NCBI GenBank assembly: GCA_023151115.1
Contig: JAKLJP010000095.1
Location: 1-12,545, forward strand
DNA: 12,545 nucleotides
Reading direction: 5' to 3'
Origin: Anaerolineae bacterium
Lineage (GTDB): Bacteria > Chloroflexota > Anaerolineae > 4572-78 > J111
Positions 1 through 6,841 of this stretch are shown piece after piece (positions within the stretch are counted from its first letter, which is position 1; each line of letters begins with the position of its first letter). The notes beneath the pieces are model-generated. The model was not told where the DNA came from and searched no databases. It saw only the letters and a program-made list of their open reading frames with translations. The translations under genes and the position numbers were made by a program.

Positions 1-86
1 TAAACCGATTTCTCGACTTGATTTATCTCCTTTCCCCATTTGACTTTTTCTTTGAACCCTTAACTTGTCACAGATGCCCAAAAACC

Positions 87-102
87 TAAATCGAACATTT
101 GT
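87..102 (+). promoter_or_regulatory. Possible operator/promoter motif upstream of the R-M pair
   Basis: The sequence TAAATCGAACATTTGT lies 64 nt before the methyltransferase start. Its core GAACATTTGT recurs on the minus strand upstream of the second R-M gene (12413 to 12404), again preceded by a TAAA(A)TCGAA stretch. The core resembles a half-site of the GAAC-N4-GTTC type bound by LexA in Gram-positive bacteria, but the second half is poor. I see no convincing -35/-10 pair elsewhere in the first 166 bases, which hold no gene. Confidence 0.3.
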
Positions 103-166
103 GTTAAACGGCAAATCCAGTTAAAATCTACCAAGAGTAAAAAGTAATATAACTGGATATAGTATT

Positions 167-1876
167 ATGAATATCTCATATATACAACATATTGAGTTGT
201 TGGAAGAATTATCAAAGCGAGGCTCAAACTCTCTTGAGTTTGTCATTCTAGCAACTGGAGCTTTAGATGCAAATGACAAGCAATCATTATTCTTGCTTTT
301 ACAGGAGTCTGTGCGCGTCTTAAAGCATGGGGGAGTGCTTTTTGTTCAAGGAATACCAAGAGTTCTGCCTGAATTGGGAGTATTTCTAGAAAAACATCTT
401 ACTTTCAAATATTGGTTTGCAGTTGAATCTATCCCCATTGAAAGTAGACGCTTGCCATCTGTCCATGCCGCAGTAATGCTATTTACAAAAGGTGATAGTA
501 GATTCAATATTAAACGAGTCCGCTTGCCTCATCAATATTGCAAAGCATGTAAGCGCACAGTGAAAGATTGGGGCGGTAAAGCACACTTAATGCACCCAGA
601 GGGATATGTAATTTCTGATGTCATTAAAGACCTTCCGCCAGCCAACAATTACAGCCAAATTTCCAAACCTTTATTTGATATTTTAATAGAAATGCTTGAT
701 TTCCCTTCTGAAAGGAAAGGACAGCTAGATAACCTTATTGACCTGCCACTTCCACAAATTGACGGTTTAGTTGGTCCTATAGAAGGCTTGGCCTGGAAAC
801 ACAAATTTCTGACAGAATCCCATGTTCAATATGTTTTACCCAATTTTCCGCTACCACCAGCAAAACAAAATGGTAAACAGCATCAACCCATAATCACACC
901 GATTATTGATAAAGAGAATTTATTTGATATTATTCATCAAGGTGATGCTATCGAAATCTTGAGACAGTACCCCGATGAGTCAGTAGATTTAGTTTTTGCT
1001 GACCCACCCTATAATCTGGACAAAGATTATACGATTTATGATGATGAGCAAGCCGACCATAAATATGTTGAGTGGTGCAATACCTGGCTGACTGAATATA
1101 TCAGAATCCTAAAACCAACTGGCTCTCTTTTTGTGCTTAACTTACCTCATTGGGCTTTGTACCACGCCGATTTTCTTAACCAACATCTTTATTTTCAGAA
1201 TTGGATAGTTTGGGATGCTTTGTCAGAGCCTCGTGGAAAGGTAATGCCTGCCCATTACGCCTTGCTATTTTACACCAAACACCCTACTGATTTCACGTTT
1301 AATTATGAAGCGATAAGCCCTATTGATGCTCGACATTACTGCCTACGCGCTTCTTGTGTGTGTAACCGTAAGCGAATGGGAGATGATGAAAAAGTAAATC
1401 TTAATGATATTTGGTGGGATGTTCACCGTATTAAGCATCGGCGAGACCGGGATTATCATCCTTGTCAGTTACCAGAATCGTTGATGGGACGAATTATCCG
1501 GTTAGCAACGAACCCAGGTGATGTGGTGTTAGATGCTTTTGGAGGCACCGGCACAACACCACTTACCGCTTTACAACTTGGTCGTCGGTATGTCGCTATT
1601 GACCTTGACTCCAATTATGTAAATATTATGTGGGACAAAATTGCGCAAATCGAAAGTTTAGGGCAAGTGCAACGCCAAAGTACCAAACAAGCGTCACGGA
1701 CTGTTACTAAAAAAGCCCTGCAATTGGAGCTACGCCAATTAACCTTGGATTTGGGAAGGTTGCCAACACCCGAAGATGTAAAAGAAAAAAGCCAGTATGG
1801 CTTGGATTTATTCTTAGAAACATTCCCAACCTGGGGCAAGGCCCTTAAAGCCGCCAAACTGGAGATCCAATCTTAA
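167..1876 (+). CDS. Type II beta-class DNA methyltransferase with degenerate N-terminal duplicate
   Basis: Site-specific DNA methyltransferase of 569 aa, probably N6-adenine. The C-terminal half (about residues 250-500) carries the beta-class order: catalytic motif IV DPPY at 279-282, then the SAM-binding motif FGGTGTT at 458-464. DPPY favours adenine, but N4-cytosine is not excluded. The N-terminal half (about 3-225) aligns by eye with the same domain (RVLKHGGVLFV against RILKPTGSLFV; HAAVMLFTK against HYALLFYTK), yet ATGA replaces DPPY at 29-32 and motif I is unrecognisable, so it looks like an inactive copy. Both halves keep a cysteine cluster (C125/C128; C391/C397/C399). Residues about 516-566 match the homing-endonuclease-associated repeat pattern (LxxLxxDLGRLPTxxDV...FxTWxxALKAA), probably extra DNA binding. 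The start follows only a weak TGGA. The stop overlaps the next ATG (TAATG), indicating translational coupling to the endonuclease. Base composition is AT-richer than the central genes, suggesting transfer. Confidence 0.88.
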   Translation: MNISYIQHIELLEELSKRGSNSLEFVILATGALDANDKQSLFLLLQESVRVLKHGGVLFVQGIPRVLPELGVFLEKHLTFKYWFAVESIPIESRRLPSVHAAVMLFTKGDSRFNIKRVRLPHQYCKACKRTVKDWGGKAHLMHPEGYVISDVIKDLPPANNYSQISKPLFDILIEMLDFPSERKGQLDNLIDLPLPQIDGLVGPIEGLAWKHKFLTESHVQYVLPNFPLPPAKQNGKQHQPIITPIIDKENLFDIIHQGDAIEILRQYPDESVDLVFADPPYNLDKDYTIYDDEQADHKYVEWCNTWLTEYIRILKPTGSLFVLNLPHWALYHADFLNQHLYFQNWIVWDALSEPRGKVMPAHYALLFYTKHPTDFTFNYEAISPIDARHYCLRASCVCNRKRMGDDEKVNLNDIWWDVHRIKHRRDRDYHPCQLPESLMGRIIRLATNPGDVVLDAFGGTGTTPLTALQLGRRYVAIDLDSNYVNIMWDKIAQIESLGQVQRQSTKQASRTVTKKALQLELRQLTLDLGRLPTPEDVKEKSQYGLDLFLETFPTWGKALKAAKLEIQS

Positions 1877-2823
1877 TGCAAGCGCGCAAGCTGACTTTTC
1901 AAGAAGCGTGGGATAGCTCTACCATTTTCTTTGTGGGCGAGGAACTTGAGGATGAAATTGATGAAAAAGTAGCAGAGTTGTTACGCCTTTCTCAAAGCTC
2001 ACATATTTCAGCGGCTAAAGAACGGACGACAGAGGATATTATAGCCTTTCTGGAAGAAGACCGCGACAGTCTCGATGTTATCTTGCGGGATATTGGACTT
2101 TCTGACGAGAAATTTATGCGGATCATCTCTCTTTTGCGTAAGATAGGCCGAATTTCCGGCGGATTTGATAGTGAATGGAATATTGCCAGGATTAAGCGTC
2201 AGTTGGCCGATGAAGTAACTTTTGTAGAGTTGACCGCAAAATTGTTGCTTGATGGAAAGCGTGATACAGAACTATCAGCATACATTCCGCGTTATTATTT
2301 GGATAAATTGAATTATCGTGAAATTGGTACAATTCCTCAAGCCCTGCGAGAAGTACGCTACAAAGAGTCCACGATTGGCACTTACGGTGCAAGAAAAGGA
2401 CACAAGGTTGAAGCCGCAATAAAGGAAAAACTGGAAGAAATCAAAGCCAAATACGGTGTTGGTTATGAAAAGGGACGTTCTCGGATTATCAACGTTGACA
2501 TAGATTTTGCAATACCGACATTACAAGACCCCTGGGTCATCATCATGAGCAGTTTTCAAGAGACGACCAGTAGTGGACAAACAACGAAAGCGCGTGATAT
2601 GCTTGCTGCATATACTCGTATCAACGAATCAAATAGTCGCTTTGGTGAGAGTAGAGTCTTTGTAAACTTTGTAGATGGTGGTGGATGGTTAGCTCGTAAA
2701 CGAGACTTGGAAAGATTGGTAGCTCAATGCCATTATTTCATCAATCTGCAAAATCTTGGAATGATTGAAGCCATAGTTTTGGCACATATTCCCAAATCTT
2801 ACATTTCATTGAGTTTAGACTAA
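1876..2823 (+). CDS. Putative type II restriction endonuclease, partner of the methyltransferase
   Basis: Protein of 315 aa inferred to be the restriction endonuclease of the upstream methyltransferase. The ATG overlaps the methyltransferase stop by one base and is preceded by GGAG nine bases upstream. Residues 1-160 are mostly helical and could contact DNA. The C-terminal part looks like a PD-(D/E)XK core: a helix with KGxKVEAAI at 174-182, then INVDIDFAIP at 205-214 supplying candidate metal ligands D208/D210, then a strand leading into SFQETTSSGQTTKARD (226-241), followed by a helix. The residue where I would expect the second-strand glutamate is methionine (M224), so the catalytic set is uncertain. 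I cannot name the subfamily or target site. The function call rests mainly on coupling to the methyltransferase and on this fold pattern. An alternative is an unrelated protein in the same cassette. No controller (C) protein is present. Confidence 0.65.
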   Translation: MQARKLTFQEAWDSSTIFFVGEELEDEIDEKVAELLRLSQSSHISAAKERTTEDIIAFLEEDRDSLDVILRDIGLSDEKFMRIISLLRKIGRISGGFDSEWNIARIKRQLADEVTFVELTAKLLLDGKRDTELSAYIPRYYLDKLNYREIGTIPQALREVRYKESTIGTYGARKGHKVEAAIKEKLEEIKAKYGVGYEKGRSRIINVDIDFAIPTLQDPWVIIMSSFQETTSSGQTTKARDMLAAYTRINESNSRFGESRVFVNFVDGGGWLARKRDLERLVAQCHYFINLQNLGMIEAIVLAHIPKSYISLSLD

Positions 2824-2834
2824 TTCTACCTGTA

Positions 2835-3059
2835 GTGGTTTTGAGAAGAGTTTTCAATGCTTTGACCACATTAGCCCGCTTCCGTTTCAAAGGGGAAACG
2901 ATTTATATCGAAAACGTGCCGGCCTGGATCTGCAATCACTGTTCCGAGCAGTATTTTGATGCGCCGGTTTATAAACGCCTGGAAGAAATTGCCCAACACC
3001 GTGAACGGATTCTACGGATCATCTCATTTCCCCTGGCCGAATTTGATATGGCTGCATAA
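2835..3059 (+). CDS. YgiT-type zinc-finger protein, probably 5'-truncated
   Basis: Small protein of 74 aa from a GTG start, 11 bases after the endonuclease stop. It contains the typical second half of YgiT-type (MqsA N-terminal-like) zinc-finger proteins: GETIYIENVPAWICNHC (20-36) with C33 and C36, followed by SEQYFD and a helical tail. Family members normally carry a first CxxC near residues 3-6, about 30 residues before the second. Here that position reads LRRV and no cysteine pair exists in the open frame back to the stop at 2766. The codons from about 2870 on look like the GC-rich host genes, while the first few resemble the R-M cassette. I infer that the original 5' end was lost when the cassette arrived. 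Such proteins are often antitoxins paired with a small toxin, but no toxin gene is seen. It may be a remnant. Confidence 0.55.
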   Translation: MVLRRVFNALTTLARFRFKGETIYIENVPAWICNHCSEQYFDAPVYKRLEEIAQHRERILRIISFPLAEFDMAA

Positions 3060-3136
3060 TTGCCATAGGTCGGGAGTGGCAGGCAGAGGTAAATTCATCT
3101 CTTTCAGCACGTCCAAATATAAAAGCTAGAATCAAT

Positions 3137-3175
3137 AACGCGCCGGCTGACTCCAACCGGCGCGTTTTGTTTTTT
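3137..3175 (+). terminator. Rho-independent terminator between converging genes
   Basis: A perfect 10-bp stem AACGCGCCGG / CCGGCGCGTT (3137-3146 and 3157-3166) with a 10-base loop is followed on the plus strand by a T-rich run reaching 3175. It should stop transcripts from the R-M/YgiT side. The hairpin lies 8 bases beyond the E2 stop codon on the minus strand, where the tail after the stem (TTATTGATT) is only weakly U-rich, so termination in that direction would be less efficient. Confidence 0.85.
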
Positions 3176-4530
3176 CACAAAAGCAGCCCCGGCCTCTCGA
3201 GGGCCTGCTTCAACGCCGCCAAAAATCGCCCGGCGATAGCCCCATCAATGACCCGATGATCGGCGGTGAGGGTGAAGCTGGCCATAGGCTTGACCACAAT
3301 CTGCTCGTCCTCGGTCACAATGGCCCGCTTCACCGTGCGGCCCACGGCCAGAATGGCGGCCTGGGGCGGGTTGATGATGGCGGTAAAGGTCTCCACGCCG
3401 AACATACCCAGGTTGGAAATGGTAAAGGTGCCGCCGCGCAGCTCTTCGGGCCGCAGCTTGCCTTCGCGGGCGCGGGCGCTGAGATCATTGAGTTGGGCGG
3501 CGATGTCGGGCAGGCTCAGGCGGTCGGCCCCGAAAATCACCGGCACGATTAAGCCGGCCTCCACCGCCACAGCCACGCCGATATTGACCTCGGCCCATTC
3601 CAGGATGCTGTCCCCATTGAACGAGGCATTGACCTCCGGCTGGCGGGCGAGCACCCAGGCGCAGGCTTTCACCAGCAGCGCCGTCAGGGTGACGCGCGGC
3701 CCTTCGGAACCGGCGGCCCGCGTGTCGTCTACCATTTGCTGCGCCCGGCTCATCTCGATCTCCAGGCTGACGGTAAACTGCGGAATATCGCGGGCGGCGG
3801 CGGTCAGCCGCTCGGCGATGGTGCGGCGCATGCTGCTCAGGGGGACGGTCCGCCGCAGGGCCGGCTGTCCGGCGGGACTCATCACCGGCACAGGCTGTGG
3901 CTCGACCGGGGTGGGTGTTGGGACAGACGGCTGGACCACTGCTACCGCCGCCTGCCGAACATCTGCCGACTGGATGCGGCCTCCCGGCCCACTGCCGTTC
4001 ACGGCTTGCAGGTCAAGCTGCAACTCGCGGGCCAGCCGCCGGGCCGCCGGAACCGCCCGAATTTTGCCGGGCGGGACGACCTGACTCCCCAGGTAGCCCG
4101 TCACATCCGCCCCTCTGACCCGTTCACCAGACGCGCCGGGCGAGACGGATTGCAAATTGAGGTGGTGCGCTGCGGCAATACGCTGGGCCAGGGGCGTCGC
4201 CTTAACCTGGTTATCGCCAGCGGGGAGAGTGACCGGCGGGGGCGATGCCGGCACGGCAGATGGGGCCGGACCCTCGCCCGGCAGGGCCTCGCCCGGCTTG
4301 AGCAGATAGGCGATGACCTGGCCGATGGGCACGACATCGCCGGGGCCGGCCTTGATCCCGGCCAGGATGCCGGCCGCCGGCGCTTCGACCTCCATCGTGA
4401 TTTTGTCGGTTTCAATCTCCAGCAATGGCTCCCCTTTTTCCACCGGGTCGCCTTCATTTTTGAGCCAGCGGGCCACCGTGCCGGTCTCCTGGGCCATTTC
4501 AAACTTGGGCATGATTACTTGCTTCGCCAT
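3175..4530 (-). CDS. Dihydrolipoamide acyltransferase (E2) of a 2-oxoacid/acetoin dehydrogenase complex
   Basis: E2 core enzyme of 451 aa that moves the acyl group from E1 to CoA via a swinging lipoyl arm in the cytoplasm. The N-terminal lipoyl domain (1-80) has the lipoylation lysine K43 in ETDKITMEVEAP. A Pro/Ala-rich linker (81-108) follows, then two peripheral-subunit-binding domains: a divergent one at about 111-147 (ATPLAQRIA...GADVTGYL) and a canonical one at about 159-195 (PAARRLARE...GSGPGGRIQSADV). A second Pro-rich linker precedes the catalytic domain (about 228-451), which has GGTFTISNLGMFG and the active-site DHRVIDG at 424-430 (H425, D429). AAGG lies about 8-9 bases upstream of the ATG. 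The gene follows E1 on the same strand. Before a 115-bp element inserted between them, the gap was only 14 bases. No E3 gene is adjacent. Substrate (pyruvate, branched-chain 2-oxoacid or acetoin) cannot be settled from sequence alone. Confidence 0.92.
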   Translation of the reverse strand: MAKQVIMPKFEMAQETGTVARWLKNEGDPVEKGEPLLEIETDKITMEVEAPAAGILAGIKAGPGDVVPIGQVIAYLLKPGEALPGEGPAPSAVPASPPPVTLPAGDNQVKATPLAQRIAAAHHLNLQSVSPGASGERVRGADVTGYLGSQVVPPGKIRAVPAARRLARELQLDLQAVNGSGPGGRIQSADVRQAAVAVVQPSVPTPTPVEPQPVPVMSPAGQPALRRTVPLSSMRRTIAERLTAAARDIPQFTVSLEIEMSRAQQMVDDTRAAGSEGPRVTLTALLVKACAWVLARQPEVNASFNGDSILEWAEVNIGVAVAVEAGLIVPVIFGADRLSLPDIAAQLNDLSARAREGKLRPEELRGGTFTISNLGMFGVETFTAIINPPQAAILAVGRTVKRAIVTEDEQIVVKPMASFTLTADHRVIDGAIAGRFLAALKQALERPGLLL

Positions 4531-4552
4531 ATCTTATTACCTTGTCAGATTT

Positions 4553-4667
4553 GTAACTGCTCATTCCCCAATGTCATTTCGAGGCCGGAGGCCGAGAAAT
4601 CTCCGGGGTGCTACATAAGCATGAGGGATTTCTCCCTTCGGTCGAAATGACATGCCTGAACAGTCAC
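4553..4667 (+). mobile_element. 115-bp MITE copy 1, with 8-bp target duplication
   Basis: Non-coding palindromic element starting GTAACTGCTCA and ending TGAACAGTCAC (inverted ends 9 of 11). It is flanked by perfect 8-bp direct repeats TCAGATTT at 4545-4552 and 4668-4675, the mark of transposition. Internal arms are built on ATTTCGAGGCC...GAGAAAT and ATTTCTCCC...GAAAT, bounded by ATGTC/GACAT. It is about 85% identical by eye to the copy at 7840-7954, in opposite orientation and of identical length. It has no ORF, so movement would need a transposase in trans. It sits between E1 and E2 of the operon and would be transcribed as a long hairpin. Confidence 0.88.
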
Positions 4668-6746
4668 TCAGATTTGATACTTAACCAGCTTGCGGGCCGC
4701 TTCGACGATATTTTCGACCTGCGGCACCATCGCCCGCTCCAGGGTGCGGTTGTACGGCACGGGAACATCGGCCCCGCCCAGGCGGACAATCGGCGCTTCC
4801 AGGTAAGCAAAGGCCTCACTCTGGCCGATCATCGCCGCAATTTCGCCGCCAAAGCCACCCACCAGCGGGGCTTCGTGGACGACGATCAGCCGGCCTGTTT
4901 TCTTGACCGAGGCGGTGATGGTGGCTTCATCGTAGGGCTTGAGGGTGCGCGGGTCAATCACTTCCACCTCGATCCCCTCTTTGGCCAACTGCGCCGCCGC
5001 TTCCAGGGCACGCGGGACCATCACGCCGATGGCGACAATGGTCAGATCGGCGCCGGCGCGCTTGATGTCGGCCTGGCCCAGCGGGATGATGTAAGGCTCT
5101 TCCGGCACATAGCCCTTGGTTTTATACAGCAGCTTGCTCTCGACAAACATAATCGGGTTGTTATCGGCAATGGCGGCCAGCAGGAGGCCCTTGGCATCGT
5201 AGGGCGTGCTGGGCATGACCACCCTCACCCCCGGCACATTGATAAACCATGCTTCCAGGCTCTCGGAGTGCTGGGCCGCCGCCCCGGTCCCGGAGCCGGC
5301 CGGCAGGCGCATAACCATCGAAACATGAGCTTTGCCGCCAAACATATAGCGGATTTTGGCCCCTTGCAGCACAATCTGCTCCATCGAGAGGGTCACAAAA
5401 TCCATAAACTGCATCTCGGCAATGGCCCGCATGCCGGTCATCCCGGCCCCAATGGCCGTGCCGGCGATATTATTTTCAGAAATCGGCGTATCGCGGACTC
5501 GTTCCGGGCCAAAGCGATTAACCAGGTCCCCGGTAACGCCAAACGCGCCGCCATAGGCCCCGATATCTTCGCCCAGCATAAACACCTGGGGATCATGTTC
5601 CAGAGCCAGGGCCATCGCCTCGCGCAGAGCTTCGGCATAGCTGATCTCGCGTGTGCCGGGCGGGGGGTTGATCGGGGTCTTTGGGCCAAAGGTTTCTTGA
5701 ATCCAGCGGGGTAAAACCTGGGTCGGATTAGTCAAGACCTCCGGCTCTTCATAATAGACATATTTGGTTAACTCGGCCACTTTAGGTTCGGGCTGAACGA
5801 GAGCGTATTCGATGGATTGTTGAATCTCGGCCTCGGCTTTTTCTTTCAACGCCTCGCCCTCGGCCTCGCTCAGATAGCCATGATTGACCAGCCAGTTTTG
5901 ATAGCGAGGAATCGGGTCACGATCCATCCATTCTTTGACTTCATCTTTGGTGCGGTAAACCTGTTTGTCGCTCTTGGAATGGCCCAGGTAACGGTAAGTG
6001 ACCAGCTCCACCAGCGAAGGGCCTTCGCCGCGCCTGGCTCGGGCTACGGCCTCTTTGACGGCCTCATAAGAGGCAATGATGTCCATTCCGTCAACCGTGT
6101 GGCCGGGCATACCGTAAGCCACCGCCCGGTCGGCCACATGGGGCACGGAAAGGGATCGTTTCACCGACATGGACATGGCGTATTGGTTATTTTCGCACAC
6201 AAAAATGACCGGCAGCTTCCAGATCGAAGCCATATTCAAACTTTCGTGAAAATTGGCGGTATTGGTCGCGCCATCGCCAAAAAAACAAACCACCACCCGG
6301 TCCAAGCCCTGTAACTTACTGCTCAAACCGGCCCCCACCGCCAGGGGAATCCCCCCGGAGACGACGCCGTTGGCCCCCAAACTCCCCAAAGTGAGGTCGG
6401 CCATGTGCATCGAACCGCCCCGGCCCAAACAAACGCCGGTTTCTTTGCCCAGCAGTTCGGCCATCATATCATTGATATTTTGCCCCTTGGCAATGGCGTG
6501 GCCGTGTCCCCGGTGAGTGGAGGTAATCAAATCATCCGGGCGCAGCGCGGCAATCGCGCCTACTGCGGCGGCTTCCTCGCCGCTGCACAGGTGCATGGTC
6601 CCGTGAACATTTCCGGCGGCGTACTGTTCAAAAGCCGCCTCCTCAAAGGTGCGGATGAGGTACATTTGGTACAACATGTTGACCAGTTTTTCCACCGGTA
6701 GGTCAACCGTTTGTTCTCTTTCAATGGTCATGGTTGGTTGAGTCAT
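4668..6746 (-). CDS. Thiamine-diphosphate 2-oxoacid/acetoin dehydrogenase E1, fused alpha-beta subunits
   Basis: E1 component of 692 aa in which alpha and beta subunits are one chain. Alpha part (about 20-335): HRGHGH at 78-83, [10 protein letters not shown] at 108-117, and the thiamine-diphosphate motif GDGATN (157-162) ending in ENN (185-187). The YRYLGHS loop is at 251-257. A linker (about 336-365) leads to the beta part (366-692): [11 protein letters not shown] (393-403), the cofactor-contacting glutamate in PISENN (E424), and [10 protein letters not shown] with conserved H493. It decarboxylates a 2-oxoacid or cleaves acetoin and passes the acyl group to the E2 lipoyl arm. The alpha part resembles AcoA and pyruvate dehydrogenase alpha equally well. 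I chose the ATG at 6746 because AAGGAG lies 10 bases upstream. The open frame extends to 6800, but those residues come from a palindromic repeat. The TGA stop lies within the 8-bp target duplication of the downstream MITE. Confidence 0.92.
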   Translation of the reverse strand: MTQPTMTIEREQTVDLPVEKLVNMLYQMYLIRTFEEAAFEQYAAGNVHGTMHLCSGEEAAAVGAIAALRPDDLITSTHRGHGHAIAKGQNINDMMAELLGKETGVCLGRGGSMHMADLTLGSLGANGVVSGGIPLAVGAGLSSKLQGLDRVVVCFFGDGATNTANFHESLNMASIWKLPVIFVCENNQYAMSMSVKRSLSVPHVADRAVAYGMPGHTVDGMDIIASYEAVKEAVARARRGEGPSLVELVTYRYLGHSKSDKQVYRTKDEVKEWMDRDPIPRYQNWLVNHGYLSEAEGEALKEKAEAEIQQSIEYALVQPEPKVAELTKYVYYEEPEVLTNPTQVLPRWIQETFGPKTPINPPPGTREISYAEALREAMALALEHDPQVFMLGEDIGAYGGAFGVTGDLVNRFGPERVRDTPISENNIAGTAIGAGMTGMRAIAEMQFMDFVTLSMEQIVLQGAKIRYMFGGKAHVSMVMRLPAGSGTGAAAQHSESLEAWFINVPGVRVVMPSTPYDAKGLLLAAIADNNPIMFVESKLLYKTKGYVPEEPYIIPLGQADIKRAGADLTIVAIGVMVPRALEAAAQLAKEGIEVEVIDPRTLKPYDEATITASVKKTGRLIVVHEAPLVGGFGGEIAAMIGQSEAFAYLEAPIVRLGGADVPVPYNRTLERAMVPQVENIVEAARKLVKYQI

Positions 6747-6756
6747 AGATAGATTG

Positions 6757-6762
6757 CTCCTT
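6757..6762 (-). promoter_or_regulatory. Ribosome binding site of E1
   Basis: AAGGAG on the minus strand, 10 bases before the ATG at 6746. It decides the start: the longer open frame from 6800 has no such site and runs through a repeat. Confidence 0.7.
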
Positions 6763-6770
6763 CGTAAATA

Positions 6771-6817
6771 GGAGTGCAAACCTTGGTTTGCTATCAGCAA
6801 GGCAAGCCTTGCACTCC
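6771..6817. repeat. 47-bp cloverleaf-like palindromic repeat
   Basis: The element runs GGAGTGC ... GCACTCC and every base can be assigned to a folded unit: a 7-bp outer stem, arm 1 AAACC-TT-GGTTT, a central GCT-ATC-AGC, and arm 3 AAGGC-AA-GCCTT (7+12+9+12+7 = 47). The left and right 21 bases are inverted repeats with 17 of 21 matches, and the mismatches keep each small arm self-complementary. It lies between the regulator stop (6842) and the E1 ribosome binding site. No clear target duplication was found. It resembles REP/BIME-like intergenic repeats, and could also act as an RNA-stability or attenuation structure in the operon. Confidence 0.7.
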
Positions 6818-6841
6818 ATTTTCATTATTGGTGGCGTGCCG

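Noticed and set aside
3256..4650. Several long plus-strand open frames opposite E2
   Set aside because: They are antisense to a well-supported E2 gene in GC-rich DNA, have low-complexity Arg/Pro/Gly-rich translations, and no ribosome sites.
6747..6800. Longer E1 start adding 18 residues from 6800
   Set aside because: The extra residues are encoded by the 47-bp palindromic repeat. AAGGAG is placed for the ATG at 6746.
6771..6817. tRNA-like cloverleaf
   Set aside because: At 47 bases it is far too short for a tRNA, has no anticodon-arm or T-loop consensus, and its structure is that of a palindromic repeat.
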